Below are positions 9,426-18,483 of a stretch of 64,000 nucleotides of DNA, piece after piece; position 1 is the first letter of the stretch, and each line of letters starts with the position of its first letter. This DNA is from Acidobacteriota bacterium (GTDB lineage Bacteria > Acidobacteriota > Blastocatellia > Pyrinomonadales > Pyrinomonadaceae): positions 119,047 through 183,046 of the forward strand of contig JAOAPY010000031.1 of assembly GCA_025463135.1 (NCBI GenBank), given 5' to 3'. The notes below the pieces were generated by a model, which did not search any database, was not told where the DNA came from, and saw only the letters and a list, made by a program, of their open reading frames with translations. The position numbers were made by a program, and so were the translations under genes.

Positions 9426-11099
9426 GTGCAACCCGTCATTACCGCAGCGCAGATGCGCGAGGTCGATCGCCTGACGATCGAGCAGTACGCAACACCGTCC
9501 CTCCTTTTAATGGAAGCGGCGGCGGCGGCCATCCTGCGCACGATCTCTTCCAGATTTTCCGAAGACCTCGCAGGCAAGAAGGCGCGCATCCTCTGTGGCC
9601 CCGGCAACAATGGCGGCGATGGCGCCGCTCTGGCGCGTCAGTTGGCCGGCGCCGGTGTGCACACCGATGTCATTCTCTTCGGACGAATCGAACAGACAAA
9701 AGACGATGCCCGCGCAAATTTTCAGGCGGCGAAACGATTGGCAAGCTTCGAAGCCGGATCCACCTCGCAGCCCTCTCCCATCACCTTTGTTGAATGCGAC
9801 GGCATTTCCGCGTGGGAGGAACTGGCTGGACCTTCGCGCAACTATGACATCCTCGTCGATGCACTCTTCGGCACCGGTCTTACCCGGCCGCTGGCAGGTG
9901 TGTACATCCAGGTCATCGAGCATCTCGCTCTCATCAGACGGGCGCGCAATCGCGCCGGTGGGTCGCGGCCTTTGATTGTCTCCCTGGATGTTCCTTCGGG
10001 ACTCAACGCCGATGTGGCCGTACCAATTGGACCGGCAGTCGAGGCTGATGTCACCGTCACCTTCACGGCGCCGAAACCGGCGAACGTGCTTCCGCCCGCA
10101 TCTTTTCATGGTGGAGTACTTGAAATCGCGAACATTGGCTCGCCCGCAGTTCTGCTGGAGGCTATCGACGCGAAACTTTTCCTGGTAGAGCCGGAAGACG
10201 CGCGCAGTTGGTTGGTGCGGACACGATACACCGCCGATTCGTACAAGAACAGACACGGTCATGTCCTGGTGATTGGCGGTTCGCCGGACTACAGTGGAGC
10301 CGCAGCACTATGCGGTAACGCTGCGATGCGCTCGGGCGCCGGTCTGGTTACCGTCGCCGTCCCGGCTTCCGCACAATCTTCGGTCGCAGCGCGAGCCATT
10401 CCTGAAGTCATGACTACGGCGCTTGCTGAGACTGATCGTGGCGCTGTCAGTGATGCAGCCATCGACCATGCATTGCAGCTGGCCATGAAAGCGAGTGTCG
10501 TCGCCGTCGGTCCCGGCCTGACCGCCACAGACGAACGCACGCGTCGTTTTGTGCGCGGTTTTGTCGAGGGACGTACGACTCCCGTGGTTATTGATGCTGA
10601 TGCCCTGAATTGCCTGGCTCCCTGGCCCGCGGAATTGCGTGGTTCAACGGCCTTGCCTTTGATACTGACACCTCATCCGGGCGAGATGGCGCGGCTGATC
10701 GGATCAAACAGCAAAACACCTTTTGAAGATCGCGTCGCTACAGCGCGCGCGTTTGCCGTACAACACGAAGTGATAGTGCTCTTAAAAGGGTCGCGCAGCC
10801 TGGTGGCCGCACCTGATGGCCGCGTCTTTATCAACTCGACAGGCAATGCGGGTCTAGGCACAGCCGGCGCGGGAGACACATTGACGGGACTCGTCGCCGG
10901 CTTCATCGCGCAGGCAGTGGAAACACTAAAAGACGAGGGTGAGGCGTTGTCAGCCACGATCGCGGCGCTGTATGTTGGCGGCCTTGCGGGCGATCTCGCC
11001 GCGCGAGGGTTGGGAATGCGAACTATGGTAGCGTCCGACATTCGCGAGCATTTTTCGGCCGCTATCCGCTCGCTCGATATCGAGGGTGAACAGCCCTGA
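9426..11099 (+). CDS. nnrD: Bifunctional NAD(P)HX epimerase / ADP- or ATP-dependent dehydratase
   Basis: Repairs hydrated NADH and NADPH in the cytoplasm. The N-terminal half (to about residue 210) is the YjeF_N/NnrE epimerase: TAAQMREVDRL, GPGNNGGDG, DALFGTGL, SLDVPSGLNAD. The C-terminal half is the ribokinase-like NnrD dehydratase: VLVIGGSPDYSGAAAL, RSGAGLVTVA, VIDADALN, LTPHPGEMARL, GNAGLGTAGAGDTLTG. The GTG at 9426 gives the usual short lead before TAAQM; a TTG at 9390 would add 12 residues. Neither has a good ribosome site. It sits next to tsaE, a common neighbour of this gene in bacteria. Confidence 0.95.
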   Translation: MQPVITAAQMREVDRLTIEQYATPSLLLMEAAAAAILRTISSRFSEDLAGKKARILCGPGNNGGDGAALARQLAGAGVHTDVILFGRIEQTKDDARANFQAAKRLASFEAGSTSQPSPITFVECDGISAWEELAGPSRNYDILVDALFGTGLTRPLAGVYIQVIEHLALIRRARNRAGGSRPLIVSLDVPSGLNADVAVPIGPAVEADVTVTFTAPKPANVLPPASFHGGVLEIANIGSPAVLLEAIDAKLFLVEPEDARSWLVRTRYTADSYKNRHGHVLVIGGSPDYSGAAALCGNAAMRSGAGLVTVAVPASAQSSVAARAIPEVMTTALAETDRGAVSDAAIDHALQLAMKASVVAVGPGLTATDERTRRFVRGFVEGRTTPVVIDADALNCLAPWPAELRGSTALPLILTPHPGEMARLIGSNSKTPFEDRVATARAFAVQHEVIVLLKGSRSLVAAPDGRVFINSTGNAGLGTAGAGDTLTGLVAGFIAQAVETLKDEGEALSATIAALYVGGLAGDLAARGLGMRTMVASDIREHFSAAIRSLDIEGEQP

Positions 11100-11105
11100 A
11101 GCGAA

Positions 11106-11189
11106 GTCCGACAAACTTCAGTTTGTCGATGAGTCACATAGGCGTCGTCCTGGCTTATGTACTAAACGACAAACTGAAGTTGGTCGGAC
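11106..11189. repeat. Dispersed palindrome, family C (CCGACAAACTTCAGTTTGTCG)
   Basis: Arms gtccgacaaacttcagtttg and caaactgaagttggtcggac enclose a variable loop. Five copies exist in the window: here, 13655-13739, 36442-36556, 46418-46529 and 52815-52893. All lie between genes or over gene ends. This copy separates nnrD from tsaE and creates a false N-terminal extension of the tsaE frame. Confidence 0.9.
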
Positions 11190-11208
11190 ATTCGCAGCCA
11201 GAAGGCAA

Positions 11209-11667
11209 ATGGTCACAATGACACCGTCTAAAATCTCCACCGGCGAATGGATATCGAATTCCGTCGCCGAGACCTTCGACCTCGGTCAACGAATCGGAAC
11301 CAGCCTCAACGGTGGCGAGATACTCCTGCTAAGCGGTCCTTTGGGCGCCGGAAAAACCATGTTCGTGAAAGGTCTTGCTGCAGCATTGGGAATCGACGCG
11401 GAGGAAGTTACCAGTCCGTCGTTCACGCTCGTCAATCCCTATGACGCGCGCCTGCGGCTCTATCACCTCGATCTTTATCGCCTGGACGAAGGGGCCACGG
11501 CGGCGCACGCTGTCGATCTCGATGAACTGCTGACCGACGAACAGGCGGTTATTGTCATCGAATGGGCCGAGCGCTTGGGGCGCTACCACCTGCCCGCGAG
11601 TGTTTGGCGCATTACGATCACCGGCGATGGTGACGATCCGCGAACTATTTCGGTTACGCCTGAATAG
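11209..11667 (+). CDS. tsaE: tRNA t6A biosynthesis ATPase TsaE
   Basis: P-loop protein of 152 residues that works with TsaB and TsaD to make threonylcarbamoyl-adenosine at position 37 of tRNAs reading ANN codons. Walker A GPLGAGKT lies near residue 47, followed by the family block VTSPSFTLVNPY, then LYHLDLYRL and VIEWAERLG. Length is normal for TsaE. The open frame extends back to 11086, but that part is the family C palindrome; the start at 11209, or an ATG three codons later at 11218, gives the right size, with gaagg at 11201 upstream. No tsaB or tsaD is nearby. Confidence 0.95.
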   Translation: MVTMTPSKISTGEWISNSVAETFDLGQRIGTSLNGGEILLLSGPLGAGKTMFVKGLAAALGIDAEEVTSPSFTLVNPYDARLRLYHLDLYRLDEGATAAHAVDLDELLTDEQAVIVIEWAERLGRYHLPASVWRITITGDGDDPRTISVTPE

Positions 11668-11703
11668 ACTTCCAGCCTGTTGTTGCGTCTCGAAAGAGTA
11701 AAA

Positions 11704-11783
11704 GCTTTGCGTCTCTGCGCCTTTTGCGGGAAGGGCGCTTTCTCGATCACCATATGAAGAAGTTTCCCGCAGAGGCGCAAAGA
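11704..11783. repeat. Family A palindrome
   Basis: Arms gctttgcgtctctgcgcc and ggcgcaaagac, with tttgcgggaa and gtttcccgc inside. It is the second copy of the family seen at 2784, between tsaE and the bacilliredoxin gene. Confidence 0.75.
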
Positions 11784-11864
11784 CCTATAAACCGTGCCTG
11801 AGATCCTCCGTCTGCGTAAACATGATACAATCCCTGCGCAATCAAATTTGAAGAGGAGTAACAT

Positions 11865-12305
11865 ATGCCATACCCAGAAATCATGATTCGCCCGATGCGT
11901 GAAGACCTGACTCGTCTCGGTGTCGAAGAGCTGCGGACACCCGAAGCGGTCGACGAAACCCTGCAGAATTCCAAAGGCACCGTGATGGTGGTGGTGAATT
12001 CGATCTGTGGCTGCGCCGCCGGCAAAGCGCGCCCGGGAGTAGCGCTCGCCCTGCAGCACGAATCGCGACCGGACAAGGTCGTGACGGTGTTTGCCGGTGC
12101 GGATATCGAAGCCACGGAAAAGGCGCGGACCTACTTTACCGGCTACCAACCATCATCACCGTCAATCGGCCTGTTGAAGGACGGCGCGCTGGTCTACATG
12201 ATGGAACGCCGCCAGATCGAAGGCCGGGATGCTTATCAGATCGCAGAGGATCTGAAGCAGGCATTTAATCAGTTCTGCGCAACCACCAGCGCTGCGACGA
12301 ATTAA
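11865..12305 (+). CDS. Bacilliredoxin, BrxA/BrxB (YphP/YqiW) family
   Basis: Thioredoxin-like protein of 146 residues. It carries the family block VVVNSICGCAAGKARPG with the unusual CGC active site, preceded by MPYPEIMIRPMREDL, which is typical of the N-terminus. In Firmicutes these proteins remove bacillithiol from mixed disulfides. Presence here suggests bacillithiol or a related thiol, but no bshA/B/C is in the window to confirm that. Ribosome site gaggag lies 9 nt before the ATG. It stands alone, with a large palindrome downstream. Confidence 0.92.
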   Translation: MPYPEIMIRPMREDLTRLGVEELRTPEAVDETLQNSKGTVMVVVNSICGCAAGKARPGVALALQHESRPDKVVTVFAGADIEATEKARTYFTGYQPSSPSIGLLKDGALVYMMERRQIEGRDAYQIAEDLKQAFNQFCATTSAATN

Positions 12306-12322
12306 GTCTGTACAAAAGTTTG

Positions 12323-12406
12323 ATACAGAACCGGGAGCGGTAGCGATCGGATCTTCCACTCAGTGATGAGTCTAAGATCCGGTCGTTACCCCTCCCGGTT
12401 CTGTAT
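12323..12406. repeat. Large palindrome overlapping the 3' end of trpB
   Basis: Two 33-bp arms (12323-12355 and 12374-12406) match as inverse complements with three mismatches, around an 18-nt loop. It lies between two convergent genes and may serve as a two-way terminator, though it has no T-run. Its right arm encodes the last 11 residues and stop of TrpB. Confidence 0.88.
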
Positions 12407-13619
12407 TTGATCTGACCGTGTCGATGTCTTTGTCTCCACGTCCGGAGAGGTTCACCACCATCACTTTGTCGCGCGCGAACTCGCCTGCGATCTTCAGTGC
12501 GTGAGCCACCGCATGCGCTGATTCCAACGCCGGAATTATGCCTTCCAGTTTACAGAGCAACTGAAACGCAGCCAGTGCTTCCTTATCAGAAGCAGCCACA
12601 TATTCGATACGCTTCGAATCGTGTAGATATGCATGCTCCGGTCCAATCGATGGATAGTCGAGTCCGGCAGAGACTGAATGAGTTGTGGCAATCTGTCCGT
12701 GCTCGTCTTGCAGCACATAGCTCATTGTACCCTGCAGTACTCCAGGCCGGCCGCCATTCTTCCCACCCTGTTCACTGTCATTGAACCGCGCCGCATGGTC
12801 TCCAAGAGCTTGTCCTCGACCTCCGGCCTCGACGCCAATCATTTGGACGCCAGGATCTTCCAGGAACGGATGAAACAACCCTATCGAATTTGAGCCGCCG
12901 CCAACGCAGGCAATCAGTACGTCAGGCAGGTGCCCAACCTGCTCGAGGACTTGCGCGCGCGCTTCACGACCAATAACAGTTTGAAATTCGCGCACCATCA
13001 GCGGATAAGGATGTGGTCCCAAAGCGCTGCCAAGTAAATAGTAAGTGTCGCCAACGTTTGTCACCCAGTCGCGCAACGCTTCATTAATAGCGTCCTTTAA
13101 GGTGCGCGATCCGGCCTCGACAGAACGCACCTCTGCTCCGAGCAACTGCATGCGAAAGACATTCAGGGCCTGCCGGCGCATGTCTTCCGCTCCCATGTAA
13201 ACCACGCATTCGAGACCAAACAACGCGCATACGGTTGCGGTCGCTACGCCATGTTGGCCGGCGCCTGTTTCCGCAATGATGCGTCCTTTGCCCATGCGTC
13301 GCGCGAGCAAAACCTGGCCCAACGTGTTGTTGATTTTGTGCGCCCCGGTATGCAGCAGATCTTCCCGCTTTAGATAGATGCGCGCGCCCCCGGCATGTTC
13401 AGTAAGCCGATCAGCGGCGAACAGCGGCGTGGGGCGACCGGCAAAATCTCGCAGCAGAGTCTGGAGCTCTGTCTGAAACGCCTCGTCGACGCGCGCGACC
13501 ATGAAGGCTTCATTCAACTCATCGAGCGGCGCCATCAGCGTCTCAGGAACAAAGCGGCCGCCGTAAGATCCCCAGTGGCCCAGGGAATCAGGTAATTGCA
13601 TATTTGGATCGGAGTTCAT
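12372..13619 (-). CDS. trpB: Tryptophan synthase beta chain
   Basis: PLP enzyme of 415 residues that joins indole and serine. Family blocks: [32 protein letters not shown] with the PLP-lysine in [38 protein letters not shown] near the end. The C-terminal tail after [10 protein letters not shown] is not TrpB-like; it is read from the palindrome at 12323-12406. No trpA lies downstream, where it normally would. The next gene on the strand is a diguanylate cyclase upstream, so trpB is separated from trpF by about 1.4 kb. Confidence 0.97.
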   Translation of the reverse strand: MNSDPNMQLPDSLGHWGSYGGRFVPETLMAPLDELNEAFMVARVDEAFQTELQTLLRDFAGRPTPLFAADRLTEHAGGARIYLKREDLLHTGAHKINNTLGQVLLARRMGKGRIIAETGAGQHGVATATVCALFGLECVVYMGAEDMRRQALNVFRMQLLGAEVRSVEAGSRTLKDAINEALRDWVTNVGDTYYLLGSALGPHPYPLMVREFQTVIGREARAQVLEQVGHLPDVLIACVGGGSNSIGLFHPFLEDPGVQMIGVEAGGRGQALGDHAARFNDSEQGGKNGGRPGVLQGTMSYVLQDEHGQIATTHSVSAGLDYPSIGPEHAYLHDSKRIEYVAASDKEALAAFQLLCKLEGIIPALESAHAVAHALKIAGEFARDKVMVVNLSGRGDKDIDTVRSNTEPGGVTTGS

Positions 13620-13654
13620 GATTAGTTAAAAGCGGACACGGCTGGCTGCGAATC

Positions 13655-13739
13655 TCCGACAAACTTCAGTTTGTCGTTTGATACATGAGCTAAGACGATA
13701 GTTCATGTTACTCATCGACAAACTGAAAGGTTGTCGGAC
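13655..13739. repeat. Family C palindrome
   Basis: Arms tccgacaaacttcagtttgt and cgacaaactgaaaggttgtcg. It lies in the 139 bases between the start of trpB and the end of the diguanylate cyclase gene, so any trpB leader would contain it. Confidence 0.85.
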
Positions 13740-13758
13740 TTCGCTTCTCCCATCGTTG

Positions 13759-14703
13759 TCAAACGCCAGGCAGCGTTCCCTGCAGCAATGGCGCCACTGC
13801 AACTCGATTGCGGCCTTCGTTCTTCGCCACATAGAGCGCGCCGTCACTGGCAGCGTACAACGTCCGTTCAGAATTCGCGTGGGCTGGACAGACCGCAACA
13901 CCAATGCTCACGGTAACCATGCCGACACCTTCAACCGGCAACTCCGAGATTATCGTACGCAGGCGCTCGGCAGCTACTTGAGCTTTCTCGCCGGGTACGC
14001 CGGCCAGAAGCAAAGCGAATTCCTCGCCGCCAACTCGGGCTGCTGTGTCATTGTCGCGTGAGGCCTCCATCAAAGTATCGGCGATGCGGCGAATGACGGC
14101 ATCACCGGCCGTATGGCCATGCGCGTCGTTAATTCCTTTCATGTAATCAATGTCCAACAGTAAGAGTGCGCAAGGCACACCGTAACGGCGCCACCGTTCA
14201 AGTTCGCGATTAAGCGCCACACGAAAGCGCCGCCGATTTGCCAGGCCGGTCAGTGAATCGAGATCAGCCTCGGCGCGCAGCCGTTCCATCGTCTGGGCCT
14301 GGGCCACCAGTTGCTTGCTGCGCTCAAGCAAGAGCGGGAGTTCCGCCGGCATTTGAAAATAATCACAGGCGCCCAGCCAAAGAGCTGAGTAACGGCGCTC
14401 GACCGTAGCAGCTTCTGTTCCAATCAAAACCAGCGGGATGCGGTCTTGCGATTGACCGAGCATTCGCACTAGTTCGCCGGCGCTGACCTTTTCTGCCGCC
14501 GTGCTCGCGATGACCACGTGCGGACGGGACCGTTGCAGCGAAATCATCGCGGACGCGCCGCCGGCAACACCCACAATATCCAGACCCAATGCCTCGAGTG
14601 CCTGCGTTTCGATGGGCGCCGGCTCATCTGTGATCAAGAGTATTCGACCACGATCGCGCGCGTACTTTTCAATTGCTCGCTTGTCTTTTGATTTTTCGGG
14701 CAT
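13759..14703 (-). CDS. Diguanylate cyclase with degenerate receiver domain
   Basis: 314 residues. Residues 18-135 resemble a receiver fold (ILLITDEP at the first strand), but the phospho-acceptor strand reads PHVVIAST, with no Asp, so phosphorylation there is unlikely. The GGDEF domain follows: DLDSLTGLANRRRF, LLLDIDYMKGIND, active site GGEEF at 225-229, and an inhibitory I-site RDND at 216-219. It should make cyclic di-GMP in the cytoplasm. It sits between trpB and trpF with no functional link I can see; gaps and a palindrome suggest its own transcription. Confidence 0.92.
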   Translation of the reverse strand: MPEKSKDKRAIEKYARDRGRILLITDEPAPIETQALEALGLDIVGVAGGASAMISLQRSRPHVVIASTAAEKVSAGELVRMLGQSQDRIPLVLIGTEAATVERRYSALWLGACDYFQMPAELPLLLERSKQLVAQAQTMERLRAEADLDSLTGLANRRRFRVALNRELERWRRYGVPCALLLLDIDYMKGINDAHGHTAGDAVIRRIADTLMEASRDNDTAARVGGEEFALLLAGVPGEKAQVAAERLRTIISELPVEGVGMVTVSIGVAVCPAHANSERTLYAASDGALYVAKNEGRNRVAVAPLLQGTLPGV

Positions 14704-15001
14704 CTACGACCTTGATCGGGTGAGAACGGTTTCTTCTCCTGGGCAGAACCAGCATAACCGATCATTTTTCGTCGTCAAGGTTTAACAACGTACGAAGTCG
14801 CTGCTCTCACTAAGTAGCACCGACTTCAGTCTGCGTTTGCTCGCGCAATAGCGACTGATCACAAAGCGTACTGCGGGCTGCCGGCCTGCAGATCCCGCGC
14901 AGGCAGAATGCTCACCAGACCTCGACAGGCTGGCAGCCTGTCGTACAGGGCTTCCGCGTCGCCCGTCGAAGACACTTGATCAGAATTTTCTAAAGTCCGC
15001 G
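14704..15001. other. Gene-free stretch with partial repeats
   Basis: Contains the half-element gtagcaccgacttcagtctg (about 14815), related to the family at 19211 and 35182, and ggctggcagcctgtcgtaca (about 14928), which resembles the inner part of the repeat at 36442-36556. No gene. Confidence 0.55.
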
Positions 15002-15625
15002 CTAATTCCCGGTGCTCATGGCCGCCTTCACAAACGCGCGCATGCGTTCCGCATCTTTCCTGCCGGGTGAAGATTCCAAAGCGCTACACGCATCAACCGC
15101 ATAAGGCTCAACAGCGGCAATCGCCTCCGCTACGTTTTCTGGTGACAGACCGCCGGCGAGAAAGACCCTGAGCACAAGATCGCGTGCCCTCCGCGCCAGA
15201 GACCAATCAATCGTTTGCCCTGTGCCGCCACGCATCTTCCGATCGAACGCGTCGAGCATGATTGCCGCTACGTTATACTGAGTCACCCGCGCCGGATCAA
15301 AATTCTGCTTTACCGCCAACGCCTTAATCACATATGTGTGTTTGAGCTGATCGCAGAAATCTGGCGACTCGTCGCCGTGCAATTGCAGTGCGGACACTCC
15401 CGCAGTCGTCGCAATCTGTTCGACCATTGCCGGAGATTGTTCGTTGACAAAAACTCCGACGGTCAGTACAGCCAGCGGTAACTGATCGACAATGGCCCGC
15501 GCAGTTTGCGGTGCAATGTAGCGAGGGCTGGGACGGTAGAAGTTAAAACCAAGCGCGGTGGCGCCCGCATCAACAGCAGCGAGGGCGTCTTCAATATTTG
15601 TAATTCCGCAGATCTTTATAAGCAT
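15002..15625 (-). CDS. trpF: Phosphoribosylanthranilate isomerase
   Basis: TIM-barrel enzyme of 207 residues in tryptophan synthesis. It has the N-terminal KICGIT with the catalytic Cys, GFNFYRPSPRYI, GVFVNE, LQLHGDESPDFC, MLDAF and FLAGGLSPENV motifs, with the catalytic Asp in LDAF. It lies 8-10 bp after trpC on the same strand, so the two are probably translated from one message in the order trpC-trpF. Confidence 0.97.
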   Translation of the reverse strand: MLIKICGITNIEDALAAVDAGATALGFNFYRPSPRYIAPQTARAIVDQLPLAVLTVGVFVNEQSPAMVEQIATTAGVSALQLHGDESPDFCDQLKHTYVIKALAVKQNFDPARVTQYNVAAIMLDAFDRKMRGGTGQTIDWSLARRARDLVLRVFLAGGLSPENVAEAIAAVEPYAVDACSALESSPGRKDAERMRAFVKAAMSTGN

Positions 15626-15633
15626 GCGATTTG

Positions 15634-16431
15634 CTACTGCGATTTCGAGAGCAAGGCACGTAACGCGCTTTCAGGATCGACAGCCCGCATCAATGTCTCG
15701 CCAATCAGAAATCCCTTGAAGCCGGAAGCCGCGAGGCGGCACAGGTCTTCGGAGTTGTGTAATCCGCTTTCGCTTATCAGAGTCACATCGGCCGGGGCCT
15801 TACCGGCAAGTTCGATGGAAGTCTCCAGCGATACCTCGAAAGTGCGGAGATTGCGATTGTTGACGCCGATCAATTTCGCCCCCGCGACCACGGCGCGCTG
15901 CAATTCAACTTCAGTGTGCACTTCAACCAGCGCATCCATTCCCAATACATTCTCGGCGATGTCCAGCAATATCTTCAGCTCGCCATCGCTGAGAGCCGCT
16001 ACAATGAGCAGCAACGCATCGGCTCCCACCGCAGCCGATTCCCAAACCTGATACTCGTCAACGATAAAGTCCTTGCGCAGGATCGGCAGCGTCACTGCGT
16101 CGCGCACCGCGCGCACGTCTGCGAGAGAGCCTCCAAAGTGGTCCTGTTCGGTAAGCACCGAGATTGCGGCGGCCCCGCCTCGCTGGTAAGCGCGGGCCAC
16201 GCTTGCCGGATCAGCGTCCACGCGAATGACACCCTTGGAAGGAGAGCGACGCTTGAATTCAGCAATAACATTGAGACGCGAAGGTTGTGAAAGTTCGTAA
16301 AGGAGCGCATGTGGGGTCGCCGCCAGACGTACGGCCAGCGCTTTTTCGCGGAACCCGGCGAGCGGCGTCACCACTTTCGCGGCAGTGACCCGATGCTTCC
16401 TGGCTACAATGATTTCATCAAGGATATCCAC
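15634..16431 (-). CDS. trpC: Indole-3-glycerol phosphate synthase
   Basis: About 265 residues. Motifs: VIAEFKRRSPSKG near residue 55 with the catalytic Lys, ISVLTEQDHFGGS, LRKDFIVDEYQV, GADALLLI, VEVHTEVEL, IGVNNRNLRTFEV, ISESGLHN, GFLIGETLM. The first codons are TTG (16434) then GTG (16431); I take GTG. No ATG is available near the domain start. It is the first gene of a trpC-trpF pair, 160 bp after trpD. Confidence 0.96.
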   Translation of the reverse strand: MDILDEIIVARKHRVTAAKVVTPLAGFREKALAVRLAATPHALLYELSQPSRLNVIAEFKRRSPSKGVIRVDADPASVARAYQRGGAAAISVLTEQDHFGGSLADVRAVRDAVTLPILRKDFIVDEYQVWESAAVGADALLLIVAALSDGELKILLDIAENVLGMDALVEVHTEVELQRAVVAGAKLIGVNNRNLRTFEVSLETSIELAGKAPADVTLISESGLHNSEDLCRLAASGFKGFLIGETLMRAVDPESALRALLSKSQ

Positions 16432-16437
16432 CAAGCT

Positions 16438-16460
16438 GTCTCATTCTCACCGGACTTCGA
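16438..16460. repeat. Solo half of REP family B
   Basis: The stretch gtctcattctcaccggactt just upstream of trpC matches the outer arm of the elements at 6484 and 50211 (CTCATTCTCACC). Only one arm is recognisable. It lies where the trpC ribosome site should be. Confidence 0.45.
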
Positions 16461-16591
16461 CGGCATCAATCTACGTAAGAATCAATGGGATCTTTTAACC
16501 GATTTTGTAATGACTGCGAATGCGCCGCTTAATAAACCTCGTGAGTCAATCGCTTGACGCCTTCAGCGTCCCATGCAAAACGTACTCAAAT

Positions 16592-17623
16592 TCACCCTTG
16601 ACCGTTCGTCGCTCTTGTTAATTGATCCAGCTTTTGCGCCGCTGAGCCACTATCAATACTCTTCTCAGCCAGTCGTGCCGCGGTCCTGAGGTCTTCGCAC
16701 AATCCCCCCACCAGCAGTGCGGCGGCGGCGTTGATCACAACCAACGACCTCGCTTCATCACGGCGCCTGCCGGTCAACACTTCGCGAATTATCGCCGCAT
16801 TCGCCGCCGCGTCTCCCCCGCGCAGATGGTCCAGTGTTCCCTGCTCCATCCCAAAGTCCTCAGGTCCAATCTCAAATGTCCCGACTACGTCTTCGTAAGC
16901 TTCAGCGATTAGAGTCCGGCCGTTAATTGTGATCTCATCGAGCCCATCCGAGCCGTGAACCACCCAGGCCCTTTCGGTGCCCAGGGCCAACAAGACCCGG
17001 GCCAAATGCTCAGCCAAATCCGCGCGCCATACGCCAATGACTTGTCGCGGCGCGCCCGCCGGATTACTTAATGGACCAAGAAGATTGAAAGTGGTGTGAA
17101 TCCCCAACTCGCGTCGCACACTGGCGACCCGGGCTGTTGCTCCGTGATACAGCGGCGCGAACATGAAACAGATTCCAATCTCATTCAGGCAGCCTTCCGA
17201 GATTGGTGGAGGCGTCGACACGTTTACACCCAGCGCCGACAAAACATCCGCACTGCCGGACCGGCTGCTGGCTGCTCGATTCCCGTGTTTGGCTACCGGC
17301 AGGCCGGCGCCCGCAATCACGAACGCAGCGGCCGTCGAGATGTTGAAAGTTTTTGCCCCGCTTGAACCAGTGCCGGCGGTGTCCACGAAACGCGCATGGC
17401 AGCCCTTGACGCGAACGGCACGAGCACGCAGCGCCGCGGCCATGCCGGCCAACTCTTCAACCGTCTCGCCCTTGGCAGCGAGGGCCACCAGCACGGCCGC
17501 AATTTGCGCGTCCGTTGAATTGTCCTCGAGTAGCGCGTCGAGCAATGCCGCTGCCTCTGTGCGAGTAAGATCGTCGCGGCGCACGAGGCGGATCAGAGAG
17601 TCGCGCAAGCGTTCGTTAGCCAT
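16592..17623 (-). CDS. trpD: Anthranilate phosphoribosyltransferase
   Basis: 343 residues. Motifs: DTAGTGSSGAKTFNIST (phosphoribosyl pyrophosphate loop), KHGNRAASSRSGSADVLSALG, FMFAPLYHGA, RRELGIHTTFNLLGPLSNPAG, VVHGSDGLDE. The family usually reads DxVGTGGDGxxTFNIST, so the GTGSSGAKTF form is a mild variant. It lies 83 bp after trpG; the gap holds a GC-rich hairpin. Confidence 0.97.
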   Translation of the reverse strand: MANERLRDSLIRLVRRDDLTRTEAAALLDALLEDNSTDAQIAAVLVALAAKGETVEELAGMAAALRARAVRVKGCHARFVDTAGTGSSGAKTFNISTAAAFVIAGAGLPVAKHGNRAASSRSGSADVLSALGVNVSTPPPISEGCLNEIGICFMFAPLYHGATARVASVRRELGIHTTFNLLGPLSNPAGAPRQVIGVWRADLAEHLARVLLALGTERAWVVHGSDGLDEITINGRTLIAEAYEDVVGTFEIGPEDFGMEQGTLDHLRGGDAAANAAIIREVLTGRRRDEARSLVVINAAAALLVGGLCEDLRTAARLAEKSIDSGSAAQKLDQLTRATNGQG

Positions 17624-17629
17624 AAAGTA

Positions 17630-17700
17630 GGGGCGGACCTGTTTGTCCGCCCTCGTTGCCCTTCATCATTGGGTAGGGGCGGACACACCGGTCCGGCCCG
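17630..17700. repeat. GC-rich hairpin and direct repeat between trpG and trpD
   Basis: A stem ggcggac / gtccgcc (17632-17651) follows gtaggg; a second gtaggggcggacac copy starts near 17681 and ends in ggtccggcc. It resembles the dispersed palindromes in this genome and would fold in the trpG-trpD message. Confidence 0.55.
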
Positions 17701-17706
17701 GATCAT

Positions 17707-18273
17707 TCACAGCTTGAGAAAATTTCCGAGAAGTTTCATGCCGGCTTCCGTAAGGATCGATTCCGGGTGAAACTGGACGCCTTCTACTTTCAGCTCACGG
17801 TGTCGCAATCCCATGATGACGTTATCTTCGGTAAATGCCGAAACTTCCAGACACTCGGGCAGCGACGCGCGATCCACGATTAATGAATGATAACGACCAG
17901 CGCTGAAGTGATCTTCGAGTCCGGCGAAAATCGTTTTGCCGTCATGACAAATCTCTGAGGCCTTACCGTGCATCAACACCGGCGCGCGCACTACCTGTCC
18001 ACCGAACGCCTGCCCAATCGCTTGATGACCCAGGCACACACCGAGAATTGGTACCTGGCCGGCGAAGTGTTCGATCACTTTGAGCGAAATACCGGCGTCA
18101 TCGGGGGTGCCCGGACCGGGCGAGATCAGGATGCGATCAGGCCGCAGGAGCGATTCGATCTCCTGCACCGTCACTTCATCGTTGCGCCGGACCTCGATCG
18201 TTTCACCCAACTCGCCCAGGTATTGCACCAGGTTGTAGGTGAAAGAGTCGTAGTTATCGATGACTAGGAGCAT
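17707..18273 (-). CDS. trpG: Anthranilate synthase component II (glutamine amidotransferase)
   Basis: 188 residues; supplies ammonia to TrpE, or to aminodeoxychorismate synthase if it is dual-use. Motifs: [47 protein letters not shown] with the nucleophile Cys at about 79, and the late [11 protein letters not shown] with the His-Glu pair. It is separated from trpE by a cyclophilin gene and by heptamer repeats. Confidence 0.95.
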   Translation of the reverse strand: MLLVIDNYDSFTYNLVQYLGELGETIEVRRNDEVTVQEIESLLRPDRILISPGPGTPDDAGISLKVIEHFAGQVPILGVCLGHQAIGQAFGGQVVRAPVLMHGKASEICHDGKTIFAGLEDHFSAGRYHSLIVDRASLPECLEVSAFTEDNVIMGLRHRELKVEGVQFHPESILTEAGMKLLGNFLKL

Positions 18274-18282
18274 GGGAGTTAT

Positions 18283-18413
18283 GGTCTTTGGTCTTTGGTC
18301 TTTGGTCTTTGGTTTTTGGTCTTTGCTTCTTCGTTCTTGGTTCTTGGTTACTTTGATCTTTGAGTCTTTTAGTTCCTTGATTTCAATTTCAGATCTCAGA
18401 TCTCAGATCTCCG
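18283..18413. repeat. Heptanucleotide tandem repeats
   Basis: The first tract (18283-18327) is ggtcttt in a 7-bp period with small changes; the second (18389-18413) is tcagatc three times. Similar 7-bp-period tracts occur at 20897, 31970, 37404, 59638, 59825 and 62711. Confidence 0.85.
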
Positions 18414-18483
18414 ATTAGACAATCGAGAAGGCAACCGACAATCAGAATCCGCAGGCATACCTCTCGACAACTTGAACTCTCTT

